A stretch of 64,000 bases of DNA from Cyanoderma ruficeps (taxonomy: Eukaryota > Chordata > Aves > Passeriformes > Timaliidae), in the NCBI GenBank assembly GCA_008694505.1, contig VZDJ01007747.1, positions 10,882,399-10,946,398 on the forward strand, in the 5' to 3' direction. The notes beneath the pieces were generated by a model. The model was not told the DNA's origin and made no database searches. It saw only the letters and a list, made by a program, of their open reading frames with translations. Shown one piece after another: positions 24,516 to 35,900 of this stretch; position 1 is the stretch's first letter, and each line of letters starts with the position of its first letter. A program made the position numbers and the translations under genes.

Positions 24516-27500
24516 GGTATGTTCTCTGCTTCCTTCTCTCTCACATTGAATTCAGTTGCATCATCTAACCTGCAACATTTTACCCAAATTGCATGGTATG
24601 CATTTGGAAACTTAAAACGATCAAAAATGTACTTGTAAATAATATGTTCATATATACGCAGAAATAGATTTTTTGAGTAAAGATGCAAGGCTGTGTTATA
24701 AATTCTTGCTGAATTCTTACCTGAACACAAGAACTACTATATATATAATTTTATATATGCCCTTGGGAACAGAAGCTTTCAAAGTTAAGAGAAGAAAAAG
24801 GCAGGGGTGGAAGGGAGAGAAATAAAGAAGCAGCAGCAGCAGATTGGCAGTAATACTTAATAATGTACTTAAAATTTTCACATTTTTTTAAATGGGAAAA
24901 AATTATACTGTTTTCCATTTAAAATTGAGAGAATTCAAAAAAGTGAGTTTAAAGCGTCAGCTAATGATCTATGCAATCTTGCAATGTTCTAAGACTTGCA
25001 AGAAAGAGACAAGTTGCTGTGACTTCAAACAAAATGATTCAGGTTGCTTTGTGATTTGAAATACTTGGGTTTGAGTTCAAAACAATTGTTTAGAAAAAAA
25101 ATTGCAGATTTTCTACTTTCTGCAAAATCAACATAAAATTCTCCCTGAAGAATAGAAAAATTTGCTTATTGGAAAGCATTTTGAAAACTCCCATTTAAAG
25201 TTAAGTTTTTTTATATGTGTTTCATTGTGCATCTTTATAAAGCCATTAATCATATGCATATGCAGTCATTTTTAAACTCCTTTAATAGATTCAGATGGGT
25301 ATTGAGGTACTTTCACTTGTGTGTAGAGCTTATCCGCAGTTTATTCTGATTATGGTGTAAATTTTGTTGTTGACATCAGAGTTACTGTGGGAAGGGAGAG
25401 TTACCTGCTTTCTGCAAATACTGTTAATTCTACTAATACTGTTGTAATTTTTCCACCTTTTTTTCCTGTAGTCACACAGCATAAGCTTCACAGCATATGT
25501 GTTGTAATCACAAATGTTTGCAAAAAGTTGATAATTTGGAAGTACATCTGAAAATTGCATGCACAAATTTTCTATTCATGACACTGATAAACTGCTAGAA
25601 CTGTATAATACTAATAATTTCACTGCAAAGTTGTGATGCTTCATAACTATGAAGGACTTAAGTTCCTTGTAAAGTAAGGGACTAGAAATTAAAATTAAAT
25701 CATATTCTACAAAGATACCTGTAAGGTGTTTTATCTCAAGCTTAAGAATTCTTTCAAAAAAAGAGCTCTTGCCTGGAAGTGTCAGTTGAAAAGAGAAAAA
25801 ACCTAGTCTCATAAGGTTATTAAATGATTGCAATCTGCTGAAGTCATTCTGGAGGAAGAAGGCACATATGACTGCAGTTTTATAAGGAAGGGGCAATGGA
25901 AGTGCTTCCCCCAACCCTGCACATTGCTGAGAATAGTGTATTTCTGAATGATGAGAGTAAACACGTGCTGAGAGACCTCCTGGGTGACCAGGGGAGGGGA
26001 GATAGAGCCCACGGGAGGAAATTACGAGAGCCTCTTCTGTATTGTCATTGAGGAAGATGAAAAACAACCCACAACAAAAAACCATAACCCACCTGCAAAC
26101 ATCCAGCGCAGCTGCACACTCAAAAAAATTAAAATTTGCTCAGGAATAGATCAAGTTGAAAATGTGAAGGTGGTTCTTAAATATAAAAATCATGCAGAAA
26201 TAGTCTGTCAGAGCAATAATGAGGGGGTATAATAATGAAGACTATGTTTAACTAGTTTATGAAGTAGAGTAAGCAGTTTTTGAAGTAATAGGCAACAGGA
26301 ATCAGTGTCAGGAATCAGGGTTTCCTTGCTGTTTCTCCCCTAAAAAGTACTCAGTTTTGTTGAACACACATTGAAAATATACTCCAAAAAGTAGAGAGAT
26401 TACGAACTCTAGAGGGCTAATTTGTTTAATATTAAAGATTTGAGTTGGACAACAACTCAAAATACAAATGAGTGATATTTTTGAATGACTTTCTAAATCG
26501 CTGTTTTGGAGCTTTGTATTGTAATGCTCTGGATGCTTCTAATGCTGCAGTGTTGTGGAAGTTCAGGGTGTCAGCCTCTTGCTTGGTTGTACTTTGTTTC
26601 ATTTCTGATTTGGCTTGATTTAATTATGTTAGGTTTCTTTGAAACTGCCAAGTTACTCTGTGTGATAATACAGGTCTCTTATGCATAGGGGGTTGCAGAC
26701 TTAGCATAAATATTCAGAGAGGGAATTTTAATAAGCAGATTTACTATGTGTACTGGGAACAATAATTTACAACCTAATACCAACCAACTGTGTTTCAGGA
26801 CACAGCTAGTGAATTAGGTGTCAGCCCTAGCATATTTCAGTGATGGTAATGTACTTTTTAAGAAGTCTTCTAAGCTCCTACATACTGTTTAAATACTTAA
26901 TTATTACAGGAAATCTGCCTCCTGATTTTTAAATCTATTCATTGTCATTGAGAAAAATCAGAAAAGAGGAGGGCAGTTTGCTATCAGTCTAAATCTTCAA
27001 AATTAATTTATAGAAACAATCTAGGGTGTTTTTGGCATAAAAGATTCAGCTTGTTTTCTGAAGCTGACAATGTCATTCTGACAGAAATATCTCATTAAAA
27101 TGTTTCCACATGTGCTATGAGAAAGTATCCCTTATACAAGTTTCCTATCTCTTAGAGAGTGCTGGAAAGCATCCCAAGCTGGCTGTTTCTGGTGTGTGTA
27201 CACGGGGGAAGCTACAACAAAGCCTGGGCAGTGGCTGTGAATGAAGGCTTCATTCCAGTGTGGGCAGTGCAGCACCAGCGAGGCTCCTACAGTTGATCCT
27301 GAGCCTTGATACACTCCTGTGTGCTGTAATGGCTGAAGCATTTTTGTAGCCAATGAAAACAGCGTTGTCATTGCTGATAACTGTGCCTTGTGGGAAGAGG
27401 CATTTTACTAACAGTGCAGGGCCCAGCTCTGCCCTTTATTAGGCTCATTATCAACTAGTTATGATGACTTGCTGTGCAGACAGTGTCGTGGTGCTCCTTG

Positions 27501-28182
27501 CTGTGAGGATGATGTACAGCCTAGAGGCTGGGGTAACGGCAAAGGCTTTGAAGGCATGAACATAGGAAGACCCTGTGCCCTGCTGGTGGGCAAGGAGATG
27601 AGCACCCTGGAGGTTTAGGAAAAGGCTGGTTTTGTTTAAAGGTATTAGCCGAGCCAACAGGGTGAGGCAGTTTCTATGCCCTGGGAGAGAAACACCTGGT
27701 GAGAACCTTGCAGCAGGTGGTGCAGGCCAGGGGGTGGCAATTTCTTGCAAAATCAAATGTCTGACATAAGGACAAGATAGCAAGTGTGAGAGGGGGCTGA
27801 TCTACCTCTTGACTCTCTCTCCCCTTCTGGATATGCTCTTTTCAGTCTGTTTGCTCTGCCCTTGAGGGTTAAGGCCATCAAAATTGAGCTCAGTGGAGTC
27901 AGAAGATGTATCTTAAAAAACCCCAACCACTTCAAAACCTTTCTTCTATGGTCTGAAAGTGAATGTGTAATGTCTCTTCATTGATAGTGTCATGTTTGCA
28001 TAAGCTCTGTAATACATCTGTGTTGCAGCTTACTGACAGAATATCCTTAGCTCATATATTGCAAGTTGTGTTTGGCAGACTTCTGGTGGGTTTATGTCAG
28101 CTCTGCGTTGCAGAGTAGCACAGGAAGTGTGAAAGTCAACAAAGGCACATACAGGGTGGAGGCACATCCCTCCCTCAGCGGG

Positions 28183-28236
28183 GAGGCTGGCTGAGATGAC
28201 CCACTGTCATCCCTTCCAGCCTTCCCATTCTGTGAT
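28183..28236 (+). mobile_element. CR1 3' tail fragment
   Basis: The sequence GGCTGGCTGAGATGACCCAC...CATCCCTTCCAGCCTTCCCATTCTGTGAT fits the last 50 or so bases of CR1, ending in the ATTCTGTGAT variant of the terminal repeat. The 5' edge may extend to about 28150. Confidence 0.65.
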
Positions 28237-29981
28237 GGGGGGGCAGGGCACAGACACATCTGTTGGATGTGTCTAACCTACACTGTAGTAGGCTGTAATA
28301 GACATGCATGGGAACTGCATGACTGAGAAGTAGCACGAAATGCAATAGGTACAGGTGAGCTCTAAGATGGACTTTCACCTTCTGCAGAGGGCTTTGTTCT
28401 GGTCCAATGCCAGTAACTGCAATGTGGAGCCTTTTACCTCTAGGGCATTGACTACTGATCATTGCTTGCTGACTACTAACTGCAGGCTGGTGCCAAATCC
28501 AGTCAAGCTTCCAGCAGGAAAAACCTAGTTTGTGTGGAGAGAATTGCCATTCCAAAGGTGATGATACTCAAAATCACTGACGATTACTCAATGACTTCCT
28601 TATTTTTTTTTCCTAAACATATTTTGTTCTATTTTCAATCATTTCCCTGTTCTAGATTATAGGATAGAGAAAGGCTTATTTTTCAGCATGACTGAGAATC
28701 AGTTCATATTTCTATAGGGAGTCTGACTAATTTGCAAGCGAGAAGCTGGAGCGATCTGAAAGGTTCAAGAAAACAGAGTACTTTTTCTTCATGAATTACT
28801 AAATATAAAAGACTGATTATGTCTTTTGTTTTTGTGGAGGACAGAGCTCATCATCACAAACATGACCAACACCATCAATCTGAACAACCCGACAATTTAA
28901 AAATATTCTGTCATAGCTTGTGGTTGTGTAGTTGTTCAGCTCCTTTCTCGAGAGTGAAATAATCTGATGCAGTATTGAAACTGCCACCAAGAATTGTTAA
29001 TGTATAATTTATCTTTGCAATTAAAAAGCATTTTTAACCAAGTGTCACAACACAGTGACAAGTAAATTAGGCTATGATTTACATTACACTAGTTTGCAAC
29101 TTGATTTAGTGTCACCCTGGAGGAACTGACAAACAGCCCCAGTGGAGTAAGACAGTGCTTTCAGTAAAGAATGAATTCATTTCCCATGTGTTAGCAAGGA
29201 TTGAAAGATAGTTGCTGCCTGGTATTGAAACAATGATTCATATTTTTTTTGTTTTCTAACGCGTTAAACAATACAATAGCAAAAATTTCTAGACAGAAAG
29301 AATACTTGGGTCAGACACAGTGATTGATAACTCAAGTGTTTTTATAAAAAAGGCTTGGTTAAGCTATTTTTTCTTCCTTGCCATAGTAAGAGAGGAAGAT
29401 GAGTCTGGTTATTTTATATTTTCCTTAGTCATTGTCTTAAATTGGGAGCTTTGAAATTTCAGAATATGAGAACCGTGAAGAAGAAGTCAGGTTTAATATT
29501 GCTAAATATAACTCACCAAAGGTAAGTTAAATGAAACACAGCACCATTTGATTTAGGGGAAAAAAGTCCCTTAATCATCAGTAGTATCAAATATTCACTA
29601 CATTACTATTTTGGGCTATCATTCACTCTTGGTTTGGGACACTTCCATGTTTTCTTGTCTTATCTTCTTTCCAGTGAGAAAGTACTATTATAGAAAAATA
29701 AGTGTGAAGCAATAATGATGGTGGGATTTTTGTTGAGTGAAAAAGAGTCTGACACAATGGGCTAAATGAGTAATTCATTCTTCTCCTTAACTGTTAGCAA
29801 TTTCTAGAGAAACTATATGAACAGGGATAGAGTGAGGTTTACCTGTATTTTAAACTTGCTTTGTTCCACCTACTGGAGGTAACTGAGTGAACTCATTGTT
29901 CTGGCAATGTGAGAAATGTTCTTGCAGTTTGTGGAATAGTCGCAGTCATTAGAGCTGGTTAAGCAAAACCGTTCTTGCAGT
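28237..29981. other. Unique-looking non-coding DNA
   Basis: No gene or repeat recognised. An exon-like segment at 29463-29521 is treated as a finding. Confidence 0.55.
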
Positions 29982-30020
29982 TTAGTAATTTTTACTTAAC
30001 ATCAGCTCAAGTAAACTAGA
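29982..30020 (+). repeat. 39-bp direct repeat, copy 1
   Basis: Starts TTAGTAATTTTTACTTAACA and ends AAGTAAACTAGA. It matches 32893-32931 at 37 of 39 positions in the same orientation. Similarity stops sharply on both sides. Its right edge lies two bases from the CR1 tail at 30023. Confidence 0.9.
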
Positions 30021-30022
30021 AG

Positions 30023-30060
30023 GAATCACAGAGAATATCGAGTTGGAAGGAACCCACAAG
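30023..30060 (-). mobile_element. CR1 3' tail fragment, minus strand
   Basis: GAATCACAGAGAATATCGAG followed by TTGGAAGGAACCCACAAGAA is the reverse complement of a CR1 3' end (usual form: 'agaatcacagaatatcctgagttggaagggacccacaagga'). Only about 40 bases are clear. The sequence beyond may be diverged CR1 or flank. Confidence 0.75.
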
Positions 30061-32892
30061 AATCCACATAATGAAGATATCCGCAAGGATCTTCCATTAT
30101 TGTGCGAGATTCATAACTGTCAATCCTTTAATCCACAGTTACAGAGATTTTTCTCCTCAAGTCCCTTTAGATTCTCTTCAAGAAAGGTGATGAAAAAATG
30201 AGAACAGATCAATATCATCCAAACAGTTACAGACAAGTTAAAAAAGGTAACACTAGTTCCACATTCTAAGTGCATTAACTGCCTTTCACAGTGACTTACC
30301 ACAGTGGATATCCATGTACAAATATAGAGAGGCAGAGTAAACCGGTGAATAGGAGCTCTGAGGGCATGCTGTGACCTGCTTACTCTAAGGTCACAAACTC
30401 ACAAGAGACTGCAAGGAAATAAGTGTTTTTCACATTTTATAGGAGTTAGTTTCCCCACCATTTCTTTCAAGTCAGAGTCTGAGCAAGGGGTGTCAGTTTT
30501 GGCAAAAAATGTTATCCTTTGTATGATAAATTTGGCATTACTGTGACTTGGTCTCAAGTGCCATCTGTTGCTGTACAAAATGTAGGTAACAAGAAGAGAG
30601 GTCTAGCACCCAGTGATATTTTCAAGAGCATTTTCTTCTTGATGGGTTATTCCCATTACTCTTATTCACCTGTGGTAGCCTTAGTGCCTTAATGAAGTGT
30701 CCTCAAAGGTACTGAAAGAAATAGACTAATTTGGAAGGAATTATATGGCAGGGTTTTTTCCCAGTGGAATATTGATTCAGCCCTAAATACAAGCTGTGAC
30801 TTAGGTCTTGTTAGACAAATATCTTGTCACCAAGCAAAAGAATGGTAGCGAGAAGGCAATTATTGTTATTATTTTGGTAGAGCTCAGGTGTACTAGCTTC
30901 ATTTCTTGATTTCTCAGGCTGAAGGCTTGAGTACTTGGCACACATGAGGTGATGTGTGCCCTGGTGTTGTCTGCTCCATATCACTGTAAGCCAGAAATAA
31001 AAGCAGCATAGAGTGAGTTTTCCTTCTTGAGGAAAATTTACTTGCTCTGCTCCTGCTGTTAGTGGAGTCAATAACAGGACTGACTTCAGAGCTGGAAGTT
31101 GAATCATCTTTGGTCTTTGCTATACAAAAGTCAGGGAGCAGAACAATGATAAGACTGGAGCAAGAGGTGTTTGTTTTATACTGACCTCTATTAGGAGGGC
31201 TGTGCACTCTGTCACAGGGAAGAAGGAAAACGCTTCTCTGACCTGGCCAACTAGAAAAACCATAATCTTCTGCACCCTTTGAAAGTCTTGGAAGCTACTG
31301 ATTTTCAAGGTTTTTCTTGCTCTCCCCATGCCCTCCACCTTTGAATTCTCATAAGATTCTTTTTTGTATGTTGATGACCTAATAAATACATTGAAAAGGT
31401 GCTTAACAGAACTTGAAGAGTGCCCATTCGGTGCCTTTTTTTTCTGGATGATCCAATTAAAGTAATTGAGGTATAAATCCAGATGGATGGCAAGCTTTGT
31501 AAAGTGAAAGCTTCATACTGAAAAGCTGGGTTGATACTAACTGTTCTTTCCCAGTTTTATTATTAGAAAAAATATATTTTCTACTAAAAAGAAAGCAGAT
31601 AAGTCCTCCTTTCAAAAGCTATGAATTACTGTTGGGAGCACAGAAGCTAATTTTGATGTTGCTGATTTTTAGAGATGTGACTTGAAAGGTAGCCAGACTT
31701 TTGGATTTTCTCTGCTTCAATTAATGAGTGACCTGCACTCATCTTGATTTGTACCCTCTTTTCTTTTTCTCCATGGCATAGGTCAGTATTATGGAAAACC
31801 TCTTTTATGTCTGTCTCAAGTGATTGCACTGTGTGATTGATTTATGCATGAAACATGTCTGTGCTGTTTTACAGTGTAAGACAGGTTATAGGAGGGACGT
31901 TACCTGAACATGTATTGTTTTCTCAAGGTACCTAATGATACCTTTTCAGTGCTAATACCACAACATGAAATAGAAGAATATGGGTAGCAAACACTGCAGA
32001 GAAAAGGCAAATCTTTTAGTTTAAGTGCTGAGTAGAGGAGCTGCTAGCAAAGCAAGCTGAGGAAAGGGACTGGTTTATTTACCTGTTTTGTGTGTGGCAT
32101 AGAGACAGAGATATTTGTGGACATGGGTTTTGCACTGTACTTACAAAAGTAAAATATAGGAGATATTTAAAGTTAATCTCGTTGAAACTAGCTGGAGGCA
32201 CAAATGGGTGTTGACAAATTGCCTTTCTTCAAAGATCTGAGAACTAGTAAGAATTAACTTCTTGAAGCTGGGCTCCGTACTTCCCATAAGATTGTGTGTG
32301 GTTTATGTTTGTATACAAAATAACCTGGCTATCTAGATAGATTTACTTTATGAGTTTAACTCATTTTCTTATGCAGGTAGGGTGGATTAGAAACAGAAAA
32401 GAGGCAGTGGGAAGGGAGAAAATGTAAAAGTTGATGGGGCAGGAGACTTCAGAAGAAAGATGATGTGACAGTAGTGGGAAAGAATCCTTCCTTAAAAAGG
32501 AAAACATTTATTATTTCATTAGTGAAAAGCCTGGAACTAAAGAAGAGTAAAAAAAGGAGGTTACAGGACCTTCATTGCAGGGCACAGTCCAGGAAGAGGG
32601 AGGCAAAAGAAAGGTGAAGGAATTTGTTCTGAGTTCTTTTTACTTGTGTCCACTTAGATAGGGTTTTAAAATACACACTAAATACACTAATTACACTGTT
32701 TACACTGTTACAGTTATTGTTATAACCAACAAAAATCAAGAGGCAAGTTTCGTGATACGTTTTTTCCAAACCAGTTTGGGAAGGTCATAGAAGGAACAGG
32801 CATTTAAGAATTAAGGAACAAAATATTTTACAAAGTATATTACAGCAAATGTAATTTCCAAGGGAGTTTATTTTAATTGATTATATCACACA
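30061..32892. other. Unique-looking non-coding DNA
   Basis: No gene or dispersed repeat recognised. Contains a small hairpin at 30937-30960 and a quasi-tandem 'tacactgtt' patch at about 32673-32713. Confidence 0.55.
30937..30960. repeat. 9-bp perfect hairpin
   Basis: GGCACACAT (30937-30945) pairs with ATGTGTGCC (30952-30960) across the loop GAGGTG. Confidence 0.85.
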
Positions 32893-32931
32893 TTAGTAAT
32901 TTTTACTTAACCTCAGCCCAAGTAAACTAGA
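32893..32931 (+). repeat. 39-bp direct repeat, copy 2
   Basis: Second copy of the block at 29982-30020, differing at two positions (CCTCAGCCC here, CATCAGCTC there). No CR1 sequence adjoins this copy. Confidence 0.9.
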
Positions 32932-35900
32932 GTGCACAATCTTTCCTAAAAAAATTTGAGATTATTCTTAAATTATAGAGACATTTGCAACAACATTTGC
33001 ATATAATAGCTTAATTTAGAATAGACATACTATGAATATCTTGTTACTTTATATAATGATACATCCTTAGAGCTGTTTCATATGTGGTTAACTGTAGGGC
33101 ATTTGAAAGCATATAAGTTTGTACAGTGTAAAAATAGCTGAGAAAAGGAAAGGGTCTGCATTATTAATGTGTTTATTTTAGTAGGAAACAGAATAATGGT
33201 AGTGATTTGTAGGGAATAAAAATTGATAAATGTTGGGATTGATTGTACGGCAATTTTTTTAACTAGGAAATTGGTATTAGGTGGGATGAAATGGTACTTC
33301 TGTACTCTCAAATTAATTTTGTTTGTTTCTATGTTCTGGTCTTTCAGTCTTACCCAAGTAAATGTCTTTTGCCCAAAAATTTCTCTGCATCCTCTTAGGG
33401 CATGCAGTGGAAGTCCTCAGCCCTGTGTTATAAATGCACAGACAAGTTGCACCACAGCCCCAGTGGTGCTTCATGTATATTGAATTGAAAAGCACAAAAT
33501 TTTCTTGGGCCATGGAAGGCTCCCAGCTGGGGCCAGGCAGCAGCCAGGGAGGTCCTTCTGGGAGCAGTGGTGCATGTGAGCCACTCTGGCCTAAAAAGCC
33601 ACATAGTTCTACTACCAGAGATTGTTGCCAAGTGTGAAAATAGGCAGTAAGGTAGGTACATGTTGGAAAAATCTGTGATGTAATCTGTTTGATTTTACAC
33701 TGAGGCAGAGTAGAGAATTTTTCTCAAAGCCAACAGCTGCTGTTCAGCATGGAGTTGGAAACAGCACAGCAGAACCCAAGTGAAATATCTGCTGTCTCCT
33801 GGCTGATAGCTCTGGATGAGCTTTTTTCCATCTACTTCCATCCAGCTCAGAGAAGTGCTGCAGACACTGTGTGTTAAAACAATTTGACATTTTGTAAAGC
33901 AGAGGAGAACTGAAACAGGCAGGAAATAAGAGTCACTTTTTGTAGGAAAATACGAAAGTATACAAATGTGCATTCAGGGACACATCTTAATGGGAAACTA
34001 GCTACAAGTAATAACAGAGAGAAAATGTTTGCCTGTGTGAAAGAGCAGTGTTGTGTATTTTCAAGACCCAAGCTTACAATTACATTTCTTATGCAATCAA
34101 AATCATGCTTTTCTTATTGGCATTCTTTCTAATTGTTGAAAATTTATTGTTTTGTTAGATTCGAACTGTGTATCTGAAATCTCAGAGTGGTACTTCCAGC
34201 ACTTGCCAGTTTATATTGAGGAGTAACTGCAATGTTTCATTCCCATTTTGGTCCCCATTTCACCTTCTTTTTCTCCATTTATCTTTCTGGAGAAAACCAT
34301 GGTGGATTTTGTATTTATGTACTAGGTATAATTATATTCAGCTGTGATCGTAACATCCCAAACAAAAAAGTTCATAATATTTAATGTCATGGGGGGAGGA
34401 AAGAGACTGGGATGATTCTAGTTGTTGTGGAACTGAAACTCAAAATATAGAAACATTTAATGTATAAGATGTCTGCATTAGATATTAATGTCAGTGTATA
34501 TAAATCTAGTAATTATTTTCTTTATAAATAGATTTTATTTTAGGGAAGAGAAAGAAAGAAGAGAAAAATGCTGATAGGAAGCATGCTATAAGACTATCTG
34601 ATCTTGAAATCTTTTTTTTAATATAGTGTAATAATATTCTCATTGTAGTTGGTTGCAGAATTGTAAGTTCCAGCCATATAAAAGATTATGACAGCCCTAA
34701 CAGTTTACATGATTCACATTCAATTAAAAATATTGCAGAGAGATACAAAATTGCAGACAAACACTTAAAACACCTGTATCAGATTTTAAGTTTTTAAGTG
34801 GTATAAAGTGCTGTAATTTTACTGACTTCAGGATTAATTCTAATGTGTTGAGAAACTTATCTCTTTGAATCTTCAATAATTTATCACAGTCACTGAATTT
34901 AGGGAAAAGTATTGTTGAATTCCACAAACCTGAAAGAAAATGCAAAAATTATAGTGGAAAAAAATTCAAATGAATGTTTACAATAATTGACATTTAACAT
35001 TCTGTTCATGAACAAAAATGTTTATTGATGCAGGTTATAGAATAGAAAAAGCATTGTATTTTAAAAACTCAAAAGGACTTCTGAAACTGTTTAAGGAGAC
35101 ACTGAGAAGGTTGTGGTGAACCTTCTTAGGAGAAGGAATCCTCCAATGTTTGGTCTTTCAGTAGCAGATTCTTTAAAGATTCATGTGCTGTTGCAATATA
35201 ATCTTTGGTACACCCCATTAAAAAAAGCTATGATTATAAACCCTATCACTGAATCAAATCCCTAACATGAATACCATGATAGAACTTCTTTTTTCCCCCC
35301 TCAAATTCCAGTAAGTGACATATGTGATGCTGATTGCCCCCTTCCAAAGAGACAAACAGGAGAGTTGTTGGACTTAGAGCAAACCTGTTTGACGCATGGG
35401 AATAGTTTGTGTGAATCCTTCCATGCTGAAAGGAGACGCAATGAGCATTAGCCAGAGATGCTGTGTGGTATAAGATGCTGTATGTGGAAGACTCGGTAAA
35501 CAAAATAGGGACATAAAAATGGTCAATGAAACGCACAGTTTTCAGGCTGGAGAATGGACTACATCAATAAGAATAAAGTGGGCTTTTTCTTTCATAGAAA
35601 AATTAAATAAATTTACAAGTGAAAACACTCAGAATGTCCAGCAGAATCACAAAAATTTGTATGCCTCCATGAAATGTTTTTCATGCAGGTTCATCATTTT
35701 TATAGTTTTATAGTGAGTGGCTAAGCAGTATAGTCCCTGGAGCTTTTAGACTGATTTATTTTATCCTAAGAATGATTAAGTCTGATAGTCAACAGAGGAA
35801 GGGAAGAAATAAGCAGATTGTTGCATTTGTTCTTTGTAATTTGGATTCCATAGGAGCTCCAATGAGGAAGTATGTTTTATATAGACACTTAGAAGTGAGT

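Larger units (their letters stand above)
19281..28182. other. Long unique-looking non-coding stretch
   Basis: No gene or clear dispersed repeat was recognised in nearly 9 kb. Local features are a pyrimidine-rich tract (22003-22429), an AT-rich duplicated patch (23265-23372), a short AC run (24497-24515) and a more GC-rich patch at about 27130-27780 with no recognisable content. Open frames of 156 codons (23624-24094 +) and 169 codons (25576-26085 -) show no domain. Confidence 0.5.

Noticed and set aside
24377..24730. 117-codon minus-strand open frame
   Set aside because: No domain, and it overlaps the AC repeat.
25576..26085. 169-codon minus-strand open frame, the longest in the window
   Set aside because: No recognisable domain or composition typical of protein. 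The frame is rich in L/S/F as expected from AT-rich random sequence, and no splice or promoter context supports it.
28175..28555. 126-codon minus-strand open frame
   Set aside because: It overlaps a CR1 3' tail and has no recognisable domain.
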